Positions 9,363 through 18,184 are shown, numbered from the stretch's first letter. The stretch is 64,000 bases of DNA from Halalkalibacter okhensis (GCF_000787375.1 NZ_JRJU01000013.1:1-64000), one strand, 5' to 3'. A program made the numbers and translations. Notes: a model not told the origin generated them from the letters alone.

Positions 9363-10112
9363 TTAACCACTTCCATCAGGTGATGAACCCGCTGGTAGAA
9401 TCATCCCCCCACCTTCTGAATAGTATTCAGGAACTTCTCCTTGAATATTTATTAAACCTACAGGAATCGTTGTCTTTACCGCTTCCTCTCTTGTTGCAAA
9501 GGGAATAACAATCTTCGCATCAACAATTACATCAAAATTTACGGATAAGGTCGTATTATTAATCCCCGTATTGATGACCTCCCAATTTAGATCCGTCTTC
9601 ACATCCCCAATTGCAGAAAAGCGGACAGGAATCTTTGGTCCTAACTGAGCAAGTAGTGCATTATTCGTTGCTTGACCTAATGGGATGTTATAGATGAGCC
9701 CGCCATCATTTGTTGAAATGGGCTCACTTTCTGCGTCAATTGATATATCAAAAGCTTCCCCTCTTTCAATCGCTTTTAAATGCCTTTCTACCCGTAAGGT
9801 GGCTTCAGATAATATTCGATTGTATATTTGCGTATTAAATTGTATGATATTTTCACTATTTGTAATGAATAATTCATCTTGGTTAAGATCAGATGCGATT
9901 TTCTTTGAAACAGCGTCATTAATAGCTCTTGTCGCTATGACCTTCGTTTCCGTTGTTGCAATCTCCATAAGTGTTGGACGAATCCCCTTTTCAATAATCC
10001 ATAGGCCTTGTACGGTTAAAGCAACAAAGATAACAAAAGATAGAAGCAAAACATATCGAAATGGCAGCGGACCTTTCCGAGGTCGGGGCCTACTTCTTCT
10101 TGGTGCTCTCAT
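9363..10112 (-). CDS. yunB: Sporulation protein YunB
   Basis: Matches YunB, a mother-cell sporulation membrane protein of Bacilli needed for normal spore formation in B. subtilis. The product has a basic N-terminus (RAPRRSRPRPRKG), one transmembrane helix (FRYVLLLSFVIFVALTVQGLWI), then an exported domain with ATRAINDAVSKKI and NTQIYNRILSE blocks. It is 249 residues with the ATG at 10112, which has AAGGGGG upstream; an upstream in-frame start at 10148 would add 12 unlikely residues. On the minus strand CATATAAT lies about 28 bases before the start and could be a sigma-E -10 element, but I could not fix a convincing -35. Confidence 0.88.
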   Translation of the reverse strand: MRAPRRSRPRPRKGPLPFRYVLLLSFVIFVALTVQGLWIIEKGIRPTLMEIATTETKVIATRAINDAVSKKIASDLNQDELFITNSENIIQFNTQIYNRILSEATLRVERHLKAIERGEAFDISIDAESEPISTNDGGLIYNIPLGQATNNALLAQLGPKIPVRFSAIGDVKTDLNWEVINTGINNTTLSVNFDVIVDAKIVIPFATREEAVKTTIPVGLINIQGEVPEYYSEGGGMILPAGSSPDGSG

Positions 10113-10258
10113 GCTGAAAACCCCCTTCGCCACAATTATATGCAGCAAAGGCGACAGTTTGACCTATTATTTTGTTCAAGCACAATGTTAGTTTGCATTT
10201 TTTTAAAGAATGTCCGGAAAAATCACACGTTATTAAAATAAATCTAAAACGTTACTCT

Positions 10259-10684
10259 TTACTCTTCATCTCGGATAGGTATTCCTTCCATTTCTTTATT
10301 ATTTTCAGGTATAAGACGGTATAAACGAACCGTAAGTAAGCCACTTTTATAAGCGGCATCGATTTTATCTTTACGAACTGAGTAAGGTAATTGGATAATC
10401 CTTTTATAAGGTCCGTGATGAAATTCCTGCTGAATAACCTGAAACCCATTATACTCCAGAGAATTAGACCCACTCACTTCTAATGTGCTCCCATTTACAG
10501 ACAAGTGAATATCCCCTACTTTTTTTATTCCTGGAAGAAAAACATTACAAATTAATTCATGACCGGCTTGATAAAGGTTAACCCTAGGCTGAGAATGATT
10601 CCCATTAAAGAGATTGTTAAAATTATCCCAAAATTCACCTTGAAATTGACTTTTAAATGGATTATTCCATTCATTAAAGTTCAA
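10259..10684 (-). CDS. Hsp20/alpha-crystallin family protein
   Basis: Small heat-shock-like protein of 141 residues. The alpha-crystallin domain spans about residues 35-125: PRVNLYQAGHELICNVFLPGI, LSVNGSTLEVSG and the C-terminal SGLLTVRLYR strand. The I-x-I-like tail is weak (GIPIRDEE). It follows gerPF by 39 bases on the same strand and is probably the last gene of the gerP transcript. That would make it a spore-coat Hsp20 relative, in the manner of CotM, rather than a heat-induced chaperone; this is inferred from position only. Confidence 0.8.
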   Translation of the reverse strand: MNFNEWNNPFKSQFQGEFWDNFNNLFNGNHSQPRVNLYQAGHELICNVFLPGIKKVGDIHLSVNGSTLEVSGSNSLEYNGFQVIQQEFHHGPYKRIIQLPYSVRKDKIDAAYKSGLLTVRLYRLIPENNKEMEGIPIRDEE

Positions 10685-10723
10685 CTAGCTTCACCGCCTT
10701 TATAAGAGATATCCCTTATGAGG

Positions 10724-10942
10724 TTAGACATTTCCCCCAACGTTTTGATCAGCAACATCAGGATCAAGCGTATTATTTAAACTAAAGCCATTATTAGTGA
10801 TAACAAAGTCTCCTGTAATAAAACTTCCTGAGCCTGATACAGTTTTGCCTGATGATTTTGGTGATATATTAACAGCATCACCGAAATTAATAACGCCTTC
10901 GTTTGAATTAATTTTAAACGGTCCTCCTACAATTGAGGGCAT
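10724..10942 (-). CDS. gerPF: Spore germination protein GerPF
   Basis: Short GerPA/GerPF family protein (72 residues). MPSIVGGPFKINSNEGVINFGDAVNISPKSSGKTVSGSGSF is the family signature: the SNEG turn, NFGD and the SGSGSF block. GerP proteins make the spore coat permeable to germinants. I start it at the ATG at 10942, which has AAAAGGATG upstream; the longer frame adds MKRMFV. It lies downstream of gerPE in the same operon. Confidence 0.9.
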   Translation of the reverse strand: MPSIVGGPFKINSNEGVINFGDAVNISPKSSGKTVSGSGSFITGDFVITNNGFSLNNTLDPDVADQNVGGNV

Positions 10943-10983
10943 AACAAACATCCTTTTCATTAATAGTTTTAATTGCCACTACC

Positions 10984-11370
10984 TTAATCACTGGTATCCT
11001 CTAGAGTTCTTGCTAACTGCCTAACGTTCTTAACTCTAGAATCAGATTCAATACATGTGGTTGAACCTATATGCATCACACTGGATGCAGCAATTGCGGT
11101 TACAGAAATATTGTTCACTTTAATACATGGAGATTCATTGTACCGTACAAAACGAATCGGTTCGTCAAAGGTTGGTTGGGGTAATGGTCTTGTAAAAACT
11201 GGATCCTTAAAATGACCTTCATCTCCGTAAAAATATTCTAATTGACGTTGTATGGCCAATGCTTTTGTACGTGGCTTGATCGAATATGAATCTCCTATTT
11301 CTAAGATAGAACTAAGGCCAACATTATTTACTTTTATGGCATCTATGAATGACATTCTCTTTAGCAACAT
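10984..11370 (-). CDS. gerPE: Spore germination protein GerPE
   Basis: GerPE of 128 residues: SFIDAIKVNNVGLSSILEIGDS at the start, ALAIQRQLEYFYGDEG in the middle, and the C-terminal INNISVTAIAASSVMHIGST-like repeat, which echoes the start of the protein. It follows gerPD by 8 bases, with a GGGGCG site inside the gap and a second possible ATG five codons in. It is one of the coat-permeability proteins of the gerP operon. Confidence 0.88.
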   Translation of the reverse strand: MLLKRMSFIDAIKVNNVGLSSILEIGDSYSIKPRTKALAIQRQLEYFYGDEGHFKDPVFTRPLPQPTFDEPIRFVRYNESPCIKVNNISVTAIAASSVMHIGSTTCIESDSRVKNVRQLARTLEDTSD

Positions 11371-11378
11371 AAACGCCC

Positions 11379-11558
11379 CTATTCCTCTGGTGCAAGTGGT
11401 ACAAATGGTCCAATAATTAATGATTCTGGCGGCGTATCAAATGCAGAAGATAACGAAACTGTTTCCACATCTCCAACTAAAAAGATAGAAGCACTTGAAC
11501 AGTCACCCAGTCTAATATTTCCTACGCAAATATCCTTATTTACAACGGTAAAATTCAT
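11379..11558 (-). CDS. gerPD: Spore germination protein GerPD
   Basis: GerPD, 59 residues (NFTVVNKDICVGNIRLGDCSSASIFLVGDVETVSLSSAFDTPPE). The start ATG at 11558 follows the gerPC stop with a single base between (TAATATG), so translation is probably coupled. Longer upstream frames only read through gerPC. It is part of the gerP operon. Confidence 0.9.
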   Translation of the reverse strand: MNFTVVNKDICVGNIRLGDCSSASIFLVGDVETVSLSSAFDTPPESLIIGPFVPLAPEE

Positions 11559-11559
11559 A

Positions 11560-12177
11560 TTAATAATCGATCTCCTCTCGTGGTAACTTACCAACGAATT
11601 CTTCATACGTTCGGTGAATATCAATTTTCACTTTATCAAACGCCATATCCTCTACTTCAGCTAGTTGTTCGGGACTTAAATTATCTGGTTTCATTTGGTT
11701 TACATAATGACGAATCCGTTCATCAATTTGTCTTCTAATATCTTCAATGATAAATTGGCGGTACTGGTTATCCATCTTATAGTTTTGACGTTTTTCAATC
11801 TCGTAGATCTCTTGATAGCATGACTCATTTAAATAGTCATGTACACGTTGTTGAACATTTTGAAAAATTGGTGGTTGTTCTGCTACGGGCGGAACATTAA
11901 ATTCATCTTGATGAACAGCAAAGTCCTCAATGGAATCCTCTCCATTTTGAGGAGAAATCCCTATATTTAACGTACCTTCTAACCTTTCGATTTTTAATTG
12001 ATCAAACTTATATTCTATTTTTTCGATTTTTGAATGTTGATTTTGTTTTAACGTATTCATCTCATCTTGAAGTTCTTTCAATTGTAATTCTAATTGAGTA
12101 ATTCTTTGATGTTGTGCCTGTATATAGCCATACATGTTCTGGAGATTTTGTATTAAATTTGAATACCCATCGTACAC
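11560..12177 (-). CDS. gerPC: Spore germination protein GerPC
   Basis: The largest GerP protein, 205 residues. It begins with a coiled coil (residues ~10-50: LQNMYGYIQAQHQRITQLELQLKELQDEM), then KIERLEGTLNIGISPQNG, the GerPC hallmark, and an acidic C-terminal region. Starts at GTG 12177 with a very strong AAGGAGGAGG 5 bases upstream. It is thought to help load other GerP proteins into the coat. Confidence 0.9.
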   Translation of the reverse strand: MYDGYSNLIQNLQNMYGYIQAQHQRITQLELQLKELQDEMNTLKQNQHSKIEKIEYKFDQLKIERLEGTLNIGISPQNGEDSIEDFAVHQDEFNVPPVAEQPPIFQNVQQRVHDYLNESCYQEIYEIEKRQNYKMDNQYRQFIIEDIRRQIDERIRHYVNQMKPDNLSPEQLAEVEDMAFDKVKIDIHRTYEEFVGKLPREEIDY

Positions 12178-12211
12178 GAAAACCTCCTCCTTTATATGAT
12201 AAGAAATCAGC

Positions 12212-12412
12212 TTATGTTGTAGGAGGAATGAGAGGAGCGATTGGTTCCGGTGTTGTTGCTTCTGGTGCCGGTTCCGTGAACCCTCCCGTATTATAAAGGT
12301 TGGATAGAGATTTAATCATTCCAGCACTACCAATTTGCAATACAGATGAATTTGAAACCCCCTCTACCTTTAAGAGGTGTATTGAAATGTTTTGGTTAAT
12401 ATGAAAGTTCAT
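12212..12412 (-). CDS. gerPB: Spore germination protein GerPB
   Basis: GerPB, 66 residues: NFHINQNISIHLLKVEGVSNSSVLQIGSAG followed by a Pro/Glu/Ala-rich tail, the usual organisation. Strong AAGGAGGAG upstream of ATG 12412. It sits between gerPA (13-base gap) and gerPC (34-base gap). Confidence 0.9.
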   Translation of the reverse strand: MNFHINQNISIHLLKVEGVSNSSVLQIGSAGMIKSLSNLYNTGGFTEPAPEATTPEPIAPLIPPTT

Positions 12413-12425
12413 ACGCTCCTCCTTG

Positions 12426-12647
12426 CTAAATCACCGATTTGATATTGGAATCATTGAGGTCCTTATCATATGTGTTCGTTTGGCTATGTTTATTACTCAC
12501 CCTTAGAAAATCACCCGTATTAAACGATCCTGCACCTGCATAAGTCTTTGCAGTACTTGCTGGGGACATGTTTAATACATCGCCAATATTAAATACACCA
12601 CTGCTTTCAACACTTAGTACTTTTACTGCTCCTACAATTGCGGGCAT
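12426..12647 (-). CDS. gerPA: Spore germination protein GerPA
   Basis: First gene of gerPABCDEF. MPAIVGAVKVLSVESSGVFNIGDVLNMSPASTAKTYAGAGSFNTGD is a textbook GerPA sequence and is paralogous to GerPF. 73 residues. ATG 12647 has AAAAGGATGG upstream. A sigma-K-type promoter lies 32-58 bases before the start, consistent with late mother-cell expression and assembly into the coat. Confidence 0.92.
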   Translation of the reverse strand: MPAIVGAVKVLSVESSGVFNIGDVLNMSPASTAKTYAGAGSFNTGDFLRVSNKHSQTNTYDKDLNDSNIKSVI

Positions 12648-12678
12648 ATGAAACCATCCTTTTTACAGATACTTATAC

Positions 12679-12705
12679 TAAAATATGTTGAATCATGATA
12701 AATGT
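12679..12705 (-). promoter_or_regulatory. Sigma-K-type promoter of the gerP operon
   Basis: The minus strand has AC (-35), 16 bases, then CATA-TTT-TA (-10), which matches the sigma-K consensus AC-N16/17-CATA-N3-TA. It is 32 bases upstream of gerPA. gerP is known to be a late mother-cell operon in Bacillus, so the position and class agree. Confidence 0.6.
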
Positions 12706-12783
12706 TCGTATGAATATAAGAAGAACAACGAACTGACAGACATAGAATACGATACGAAAACATTCATGAATTAATTCACCTAA

Positions 12784-13476
12784 TCACTCGCCAAGTAACT
12801 CACGTGTTTTTTCTAATATTTCTTCATCCTTTAACCGAAACTTAAATTCAACCCGACGAGAAGCCTGATTGCTATAGTTACCTTCTTCATCAGTCCTTCC
12901 TTCCGTGTAAGACTTTCCGTTTACAGTTAATTTCTCTTTTAGATGATCTTGAATGTTTTTATATGGAAAATCCTCACTTAAAATATATTCTGCTACACTG
13001 AAAGCCCTTTGCTGTGAGAGCTCTAAATTGTACAAATAACCACCGATTTGGTCTGCGTGACCTTCAATAATGATCTCCGAGATGTAGTCATCGTATCCAC
13101 TTTCCAACAACACATCCAAATAAGCAGGAACAAATTCATCCAAAAATACAAACGCCTCTGGCTTTAAGACAGCTGCATCAAACTCAAACAAAATATCTGT
13201 ATTAAAAATCAATGCACCCGTTTTCTCATCAATCTCAATGTTTAATGAAGACTCACTAAACTCTTCATTCAAATCATTGATTAAGTCGACTCTGACTCCC
13301 ATAATTTGATCAATCGTTCGTTTCATTTCCTCTATCTGAAATGATTTAATCACCATCATAATAATAAAGATCAGAATAAAACAAAGTAAGATTGCCGTTA
13401 ATAAATCCGTAAACGATGGCCAAAAATGACTCTCTTCTTCTTCACGATGAAATAGGCGTTTATATTTTTTAATCAT
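12784..13476 (-). CDS. ZorB/MotB-like peptidoglycan-anchored stator protein
   Basis: 230 residues. A short basic cytoplasmic end is followed by one transmembrane helix with the proton-binding aspartate of MotB/ZorB proteins (FWPSFTDLLTAILL, Asp24). An OmpA/MotB peptidoglycan-binding domain covers about residues 95-225, with LSQQRAFSVAEYIL and QASRRVEFKF. FWPSFxDL is closer to ZorB of the Zorya anti-phage system than to flagellar MotB. It overlaps the ZorA-like gene by 8 bases (ATGATTAA), so the two are translationally coupled. No flagellar genes are nearby. Start ATG 13476. Confidence 0.82.
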   Translation of the reverse strand: MIKKYKRLFHREEEESHFWPSFTDLLTAILLCFILIFIIMMVIKSFQIEEMKRTIDQIMGVRVDLINDLNEEFSESSLNIEIDEKTGALIFNTDILFEFDAAVLKPEAFVFLDEFVPAYLDVLLESGYDDYISEIIIEGHADQIGGYLYNLELSQQRAFSVAEYILSEDFPYKNIQDHLKEKLTVNGKSYTEGRTDEEGNYSNQASRRVEFKFRLKDEEILEKTRELLGE

Positions 13477-15296
13477 TTAAGCCAATCCTTATTCGCTCAC
13501 TTTGTACATTCGTCCCTTGAGAAAAAGACTGAAGCTGGCGATTTAATTGGTGAAATTCTTGATTTAACTCACTCAACGTTTGCTGTAATAAACGAGCATT
13601 TCTTTGTTGAGTATCACCGGTAATTTCACCAATTTGTTTAAATTCTTTTTTGACCGCTTCATTCATATCAACCACATACTCATTAATGTTTTTACTTATT
13701 TTTTCCAATCGACTTCCAAGAGTCCCTTCTAAATTGGTAACATAGTTTGAAAGACTATCTTTTAATGCTGTAACATTAGACTCAAGTTGACTCTCTTTAT
13801 GATCGAACGAATCAGACATTTGTGTAAGGATCCGATTAATATCATTTAATACCTGATTATTCTTCATACCAAGTTGTTCATAGGATCTTGTTATTTCGCT
13901 CACATATTTATCTAAGGATTGAGCATTTGATGAATGTGCCTGTAATTGATTAGAAAACTCAAGATTAAACTGTTTCAATTCATCAAAACGATAAGATAAT
14001 AAGCTTTTATAATCTCCTTGTGCTTTATTTACAGAATCTAATGCATCAGGCAAACGAACGACAGAGTTCCCAAGTGTATGAAAATCATTTCGAAGCTCTC
14101 GTAAATATGAATTCATTTCAAATAGTTTTGAACTTACATCTTCTCCAAATATTCGTTCAAACTTCTGATTATGTTCTTTTACTAACTTGGCAAACTGATC
14201 ACTCTGTGCAATTCCTTTTTCAAATGAAGAATAAATGGCTTCTTGTCTTTTGGAAATGGAAGAGAAAAAATCTCTCAAGTCCTCTACAGAATGCTGGAAT
14301 TGATTCATTGTTTCTGTTTGAGAATTTGTTAAATCGGCTACTTTTTTATACGTTTCCGTAAAAGCACTCGTCATCTTTTCATTTCTCTGATCCATTTTGT
14401 AAAAATAGGAGAATAATTGGTCAAAATTCTTATTAAGTTTCTTGACCCCTTGATCAAAACCATTTGTTACTTCTTGTACGTTATTAAAAATAGTTGTAAA
14501 ATCTTTAAGGTTTGCCGATAGACCTTCATTAAACTTCGCTAAATCTTTAGCGGATTGCTGCAGACCAACAGTATACTCTTGGAACCCGTGAAAAGACTCA
14601 ACAATACTTTGTAAGGATTGTTCATTTGTTTCTCGTAATTGATTAATAGAAGAATTGATCGTTTCTGATACATCAATTAGACGCGTCATGCCATCTGGTT
14701 CAGTCTCCTCTAAAAAAGACTCTGTTTTTAACATAATATCGGTTAACAACATTTCTGTATTGGCCACTCGAGTAACAACTGTCATAATAAGCGATAACCC
14801 CATACCGGCAATACTTGTATAAAACGCCACATCAATGCCAGCTAATACAAGTGCCACATTTTCTACTAATTGATCCCCAGTGGCATTAATACTCCCTAAA
14901 GACATAGCAAGTCCGATAAATGTCCCTAACACACCAATTAATATAAAAAGTGAAACAGTCATTTGGATCATTTTAATGTAGGCTTACTACTGGGATATGA
15001 AACACTCGCCAACTGGAAAACTTATTTTGGACAAAGGTCTCCACTTTCACCGATTCTTTTTCATTTTTGTGTCCGAATTCCATCTGAAACCTATTTAGTG
15101 GTGAAATATCCAATGAGTTTGTATCTGTTATGAAGTTACGGATTCTTCTTAGCTTACTAAACAAAACAAAATGCATAAAAACAGCAACACTAAATGTGAG
15201 AATTAACACTAGAAAAATAGATTCAATTAATGGATTTGCTAAAATTGATTGAGCTTGCTGATCATTAATAAATAGTTTTAAAATAGCTTCAACCAT
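13469..15296 (-). CDS. ZorA/MotA-like proton channel protein with long coiled-coil tail (frame interrupted)
   Basis: Two frames probably form one ~607-residue protein. Frame 1 (15296-14973, 107 aa) has a transmembrane helix (IESIFLVLILTFSVAVFMHFVLF) and ends IPVVSLH-stop. Frame 2 (14971-13469, 500 aa) has two MotA/TolQ/ExbB helices (SLFILIGVLGTFIGLAMSLG and VALVLAGIDVAFYTSIAGMG), then roughly 400 residues of coiled coil. Dropping one base near 14980 joins them as PVVSL-IKMIQMTVS. This three-helix channel plus long intracellular tail is the layout of ZorA. If not joined, the second frame starts at ATG 14971, one base after the first stop. It is coupled to the ZorB-like gene. No zorC, zorD or zorE is beside it. 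Confidence 0.75.
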
Positions 15297-15467
15297 CTTA
15301 AGTCCCCCTAATATATGACATCGCTTGTCCTCAATGAATTACACAATAATCATTTTATAATAGCTATTCAAAAGCTGGACAAATCATGCATAGAAACAGA
15401 ATATACCTTAAGCTATTCTACAAAAACCTTTCACCACAGCAACAATTTTTACAAATACAGCCAAATA

Positions 15468-15500
15468 AAAAAATCCGCCCAGATTGTGTTTTTGGGCAGA
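15468..15500 (-). terminator. Terminator of the aldo/keto reductase gene
   Basis: On the minus strand CTGCCCA pairs with TGGGCGG and is followed by seven T. It sits 31 bases after the reductase stop and separates it from the ZorAB-like operon. Confidence 0.75.
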
Positions 15501-15530
15501 ACTAAAAATTTTTATTCTTTTCACTTTTCT

Positions 15531-16376
15531 CTAAAATTCTTCATAAACAGCCGGGTCTTGATTGTTAATTCTTCCATCAGATTGATTTAATCCGATAATT
15601 AAGCTTAGATCATCTTCATCTAGAGTAAAGTCAAAAATGGAGATATTCTCTAATTGCCTATCAGGAGATGAAGATTTAGGAATTGAAATAGCACCAAGCT
15701 GATAATGCCAACGTAGGATAACTTGCGATATGGACTTGCTATGTTTTTTGGCAATTCGTTGTAATGTATTATTTTGTAAAACATCATTTGCTCTAGCTAG
15801 TGGACTCCAAGATTGTGTTTTAATGTTATTCTCATCATGCCATTTTCTTTGCTGGGCTTGATTAAATAATGGGTGTAATTCAATTTGATTCAGGCTCGGC
15901 TTCACACCGGTTTCCCTTTCCAAACGTTCTAGGTGTTCTGGTAAAAAGTTACATACTCCAATTGACCGTATAAGTCCCTTCTTTTTTGCATCTATTAATG
16001 CTTGCCAAGCTTGTACATAATTATCTTGTAAAGGGTTTGGCCAATGAATCAGGTACAGATCATAATAATCTAAATTCGCTCGATATAATGATTCTTCTAT
16101 GGTTATAACAGCTTTTTCATATTCTTGGTAACGCCCCGGCAATTTAGATGTAATTCTTAACTCATCTCTTGAAACAGAACTTCGCCTAATGGCTTCTCCT
16201 ACTGTTCCTTCGTTTTCATAATTATAAGCGGAATCAATTAATCGATAACCTCTTTCATCAATAGCAAATTGGATTGCATTAGCCCCTTGATCTCCTTTTA
16301 AGTTATATGTACCTAATCCAATAACTGGTATTGATAGTCCATCATTAAGTACGGTGTCTGGAACTAAAATTCCCAC
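15531..16376 (-). CDS. Aldo/keto reductase
   Basis: NADPH-dependent aldo/keto reductase, 281 residues. The catalytic tetrad is visible: Asp in LIDSAYNY, Tyr in the same block (YNYENE), Lys in ITSKLPG and His in LIHWPNP. The C-terminal cofactor block IPKSSSPDRQLENISIFDF is present. Starts at GTG 16376 with AGAGGAG about 9 bases upstream. It stands alone between terminators. The substrate cannot be told from the sequence. Confidence 0.9.
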   Translation of the reverse strand: MGILVPDTVLNDGLSIPVIGLGTYNLKGDQGANAIQFAIDERGYRLIDSAYNYENEGTVGEAIRRSSVSRDELRITSKLPGRYQEYEKAVITIEESLYRANLDYYDLYLIHWPNPLQDNYVQAWQALIDAKKKGLIRSIGVCNFLPEHLERLERETGVKPSLNQIELHPLFNQAQQRKWHDENNIKTQSWSPLARANDVLQNNTLQRIAKKHSKSISQVILRWHYQLGAISIPKSSSPDRQLENISIFDFTLDEDDLSLIIGLNQSDGRINNQDPAVYEEF

Positions 16377-16850
16377 AATTAATCACTCCTCTTGGTTAAG
16401 ATTATAAGTCCACCCAAAATCTAAAATATGAGCTATATTAATTCATCCAACATTTACTATATCTAGTATAAAATAGATTCACTAATAAGTATAATGGTTT
16501 GTCCCAGGACACCTTTTCATTACCATAGTAGATTAAATGACCATTCTAAAGACTCATCTTATGTAGAGATCTTGCAATGAATACTATTATCTTTTCCTAT
16601 TTGTTTCTCCTACTCTAGTGGATAGTAAGTCTAAAAGACCAATTATCAATAAAATAGTTCTTTCATCTTATTTTCAAAAAATAACACAATCTACTAGAAG
16701 TTTTCTGTTAAACTATAAATCGCACGTTTTAACTACCAAGTAAATAAGTACACGAACAAACTAGCTTTGCCTGCCAATGAATGACAACTCCTTAGATATG
16801 CAAAATCAAAGATTCATTTGGCTATAATTTTTAAGGAGTGTTAGCATTAC
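16377..16850. other. Intergenic region, no gene found
   Basis: 474 bases, very AT-rich, between two divergent genes. The only frames are under about 42 codons and lack ribosome binding sites. It must hold both promoters, but I could not pick a convincing -35/-10 pair. Confidence 0.4.
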
Positions 16851-17180
16851 ATGTCAATAAATGAACCTGAACTAAGAAATACTCTACAGCTATTTGAAGA
16901 ATTAATAATGGAAACACCAGATGAAAGGCAGTATGTACAAACATACAAAAAATTCATCATTCTTTTATTAAAAACACGAACTACCGCTGTTACCTTACCA
17001 ATTAGCGAAATAATGACGGTAATTAAAACGAAAAAACCTGTTATCTTTTCAACTTTAAGAAGAGACTACAAAAACAATATCGCAATGAATGTGGTCACTA
17101 ATATTGATGTCGAATATCGTGAAGCGTATAGGAAATTAAATGACTTAAAACGTTATTTAGACATTACTAAAAGATATTAG
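16851..17180 (+). CDS. Hypothetical protein, 109 aa
   Basis: Unrecognised soluble protein. It starts at ATG 16851 with AAGGAGTG 9 bases upstream. The sequence is predicted mostly helical: an acidic first half (ELRNTLQLFEELIMETPDE), a central hydrophobic stretch and a basic second half (STLRRDYKNN, YRKLNDLKRYLDITKRY). Paired hairpins follow. Function unknown. Confidence 0.7.
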   Translation: MSINEPELRNTLQLFEELIMETPDERQYVQTYKKFIILLLKTRTTAVTLPISEIMTVIKTKKPVIFSTLRRDYKNNIAMNVVTNIDVEYREAYRKLNDLKRYLDITKRY

Positions 17181-17186
17181 CTACAT

Positions 17187-17301
17187 AAAAAGACTCATAT
17201 ATTTCATAGTAACAATTAGTTTCAGTCTTTTTATCTGATTGAGCAAAATAGCCTTAGTCACGTCTCCGCGCATCGAGGGCACTGAAAATTTCAGTGCCCT
17301 C
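17187..17301. terminator. Two consecutive hairpins between convergent genes
   Basis: The first hairpin (AAAAAGACT 17187-17195 with AGTCTTTTT 17224-17232) ends the plus-strand gene. The second, 17275-17301, is a nearly perfect 27-base palindrome with arms GAGGGCACTGAAA/TTTCAGTGCCCTC and can serve the minus-strand gene, though it lacks a T run on that strand. Confidence 0.6.
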
Positions 17302-17319
17302 ACATATCCATTACTTTTT

Positions 17320-17775
17320 TTATGAAGTCAATAATGTGAACATAGCTACAAAAGAAATAATAGGAAATGCTGCGATTAAACTAACCCCGACAAATGTCAT
17401 TGAAGTAATAGCTGCTTTAGCTTGACTTGTAACATCTCGCTCTGAAAATATTTGTTTTTGCCCCATAAAAACATTTACAACACCAGCTAAAAAAGTAATA
17501 CCTAAGATCACAAGAGCTGGCAAAATATCAATTAAGTTTAACGGACTCTGTATTGACTCGATAAGGATAAACCCTAAAACAACTAACATGATCGGAATAG
17601 CTTCAATCATAACGACCTTTATAAAAAAACGGTTATTTTCTTTTTGAAGAGTTTGAGTAGTTACTTCTTCGTTATTATCTAGCTTCCTTGCAACCTCCGA
17701 CATAAGTTTCTTAAATTGAAATACGATACCAATTACAGCAATCAATGTTGCGATAACAAAGACCCAAATTTGCAT
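17320..17775 (-). CDS. Four-helix membrane protein, 151 aa
   Basis: Four predicted transmembrane segments. The last pair (AKAAITSMTFVGVSLIAAFPIISFVAMF) resembles the c-subunit hairpin of rotary ATPases in small-residue content, but there is no carboxylate in the expected place, so I do not call it an ATPase subunit. The cytoplasmic loop (MSEVARKLDNNEEVTTQTLQKEN) is acidic. Start ATG 17775 with AAGGAG upstream. It stands alone. Confidence 0.65.
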   Translation of the reverse strand: MQIWVFVIATLIAVIGIVFQFKKLMSEVARKLDNNEEVTTQTLQKENNRFFIKVVMIEAIPIMLVVLGFILIESIQSPLNLIDILPALVILGITFLAGVVNVFMGQKQIFSERDVTSQAKAAITSMTFVGVSLIAAFPIISFVAMFTLLTS

Positions 17776-18184
17776 AAGCCTATCTCCTTCCTTAAGATCA
17801 TAAAATAGAATAATAGGATGGGGTTGTTTGCCCCTCCAACACGAAAACCATTTATAACAAATCTTCCCCAGTAATAATTCACCAAATTAATCACATTTTA
17901 AAAAACTGATTCAAAAAATGTAGCGTTTTATTGAATCCAATCATAAACAGATATTTGAAATGTATGTTTATTGTTAACTTATCTAACAGGATTGTACTCA
18001 ACCTACAAAATAATTGTTAGGATAAAGTTCCCCGAAAAACGTTGGAATATAGCCCAATAAAAACATATGCATCCTAAAAAGGGTTTGTTGTATAGGGTCT
18101 AACACTTCCATCTTCTAAAAAAGCCTAAGCGTATTAATATGTAAAGGCATTTTAATACGTTTATGGTTCTTTTTATTGTTTACC
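17776..18184. other. Intergenic region with one minus-strand terminator
   Basis: 409 bases without a gene. The only structure is a hairpin at 18130-18159 (CGTATTAA/TTAATACG), followed on the minus strand by TTAGGCTTTTTT. This probably terminates the GNAT gene that ends at 18185. Confidence 0.5.

Noticed and set aside
12784-15296. Flagellar motor MotAB
   Set aside because: The long coiled-coil tail and FWPSFxDL helix fit ZorAB better, and no flagellar or chemotaxis genes adjoin.
16620-16750. 41-codon GTG frame in the intergenic gap
   Set aside because: No ribosome binding site and no conserved sequence; length within chance for AT-rich DNA.
17320-17775. ATP synthase c-subunit
   Set aside because: Two helices resemble the hairpin, but the essential carboxylate and polar loop motif are missing, and no atp genes are near.
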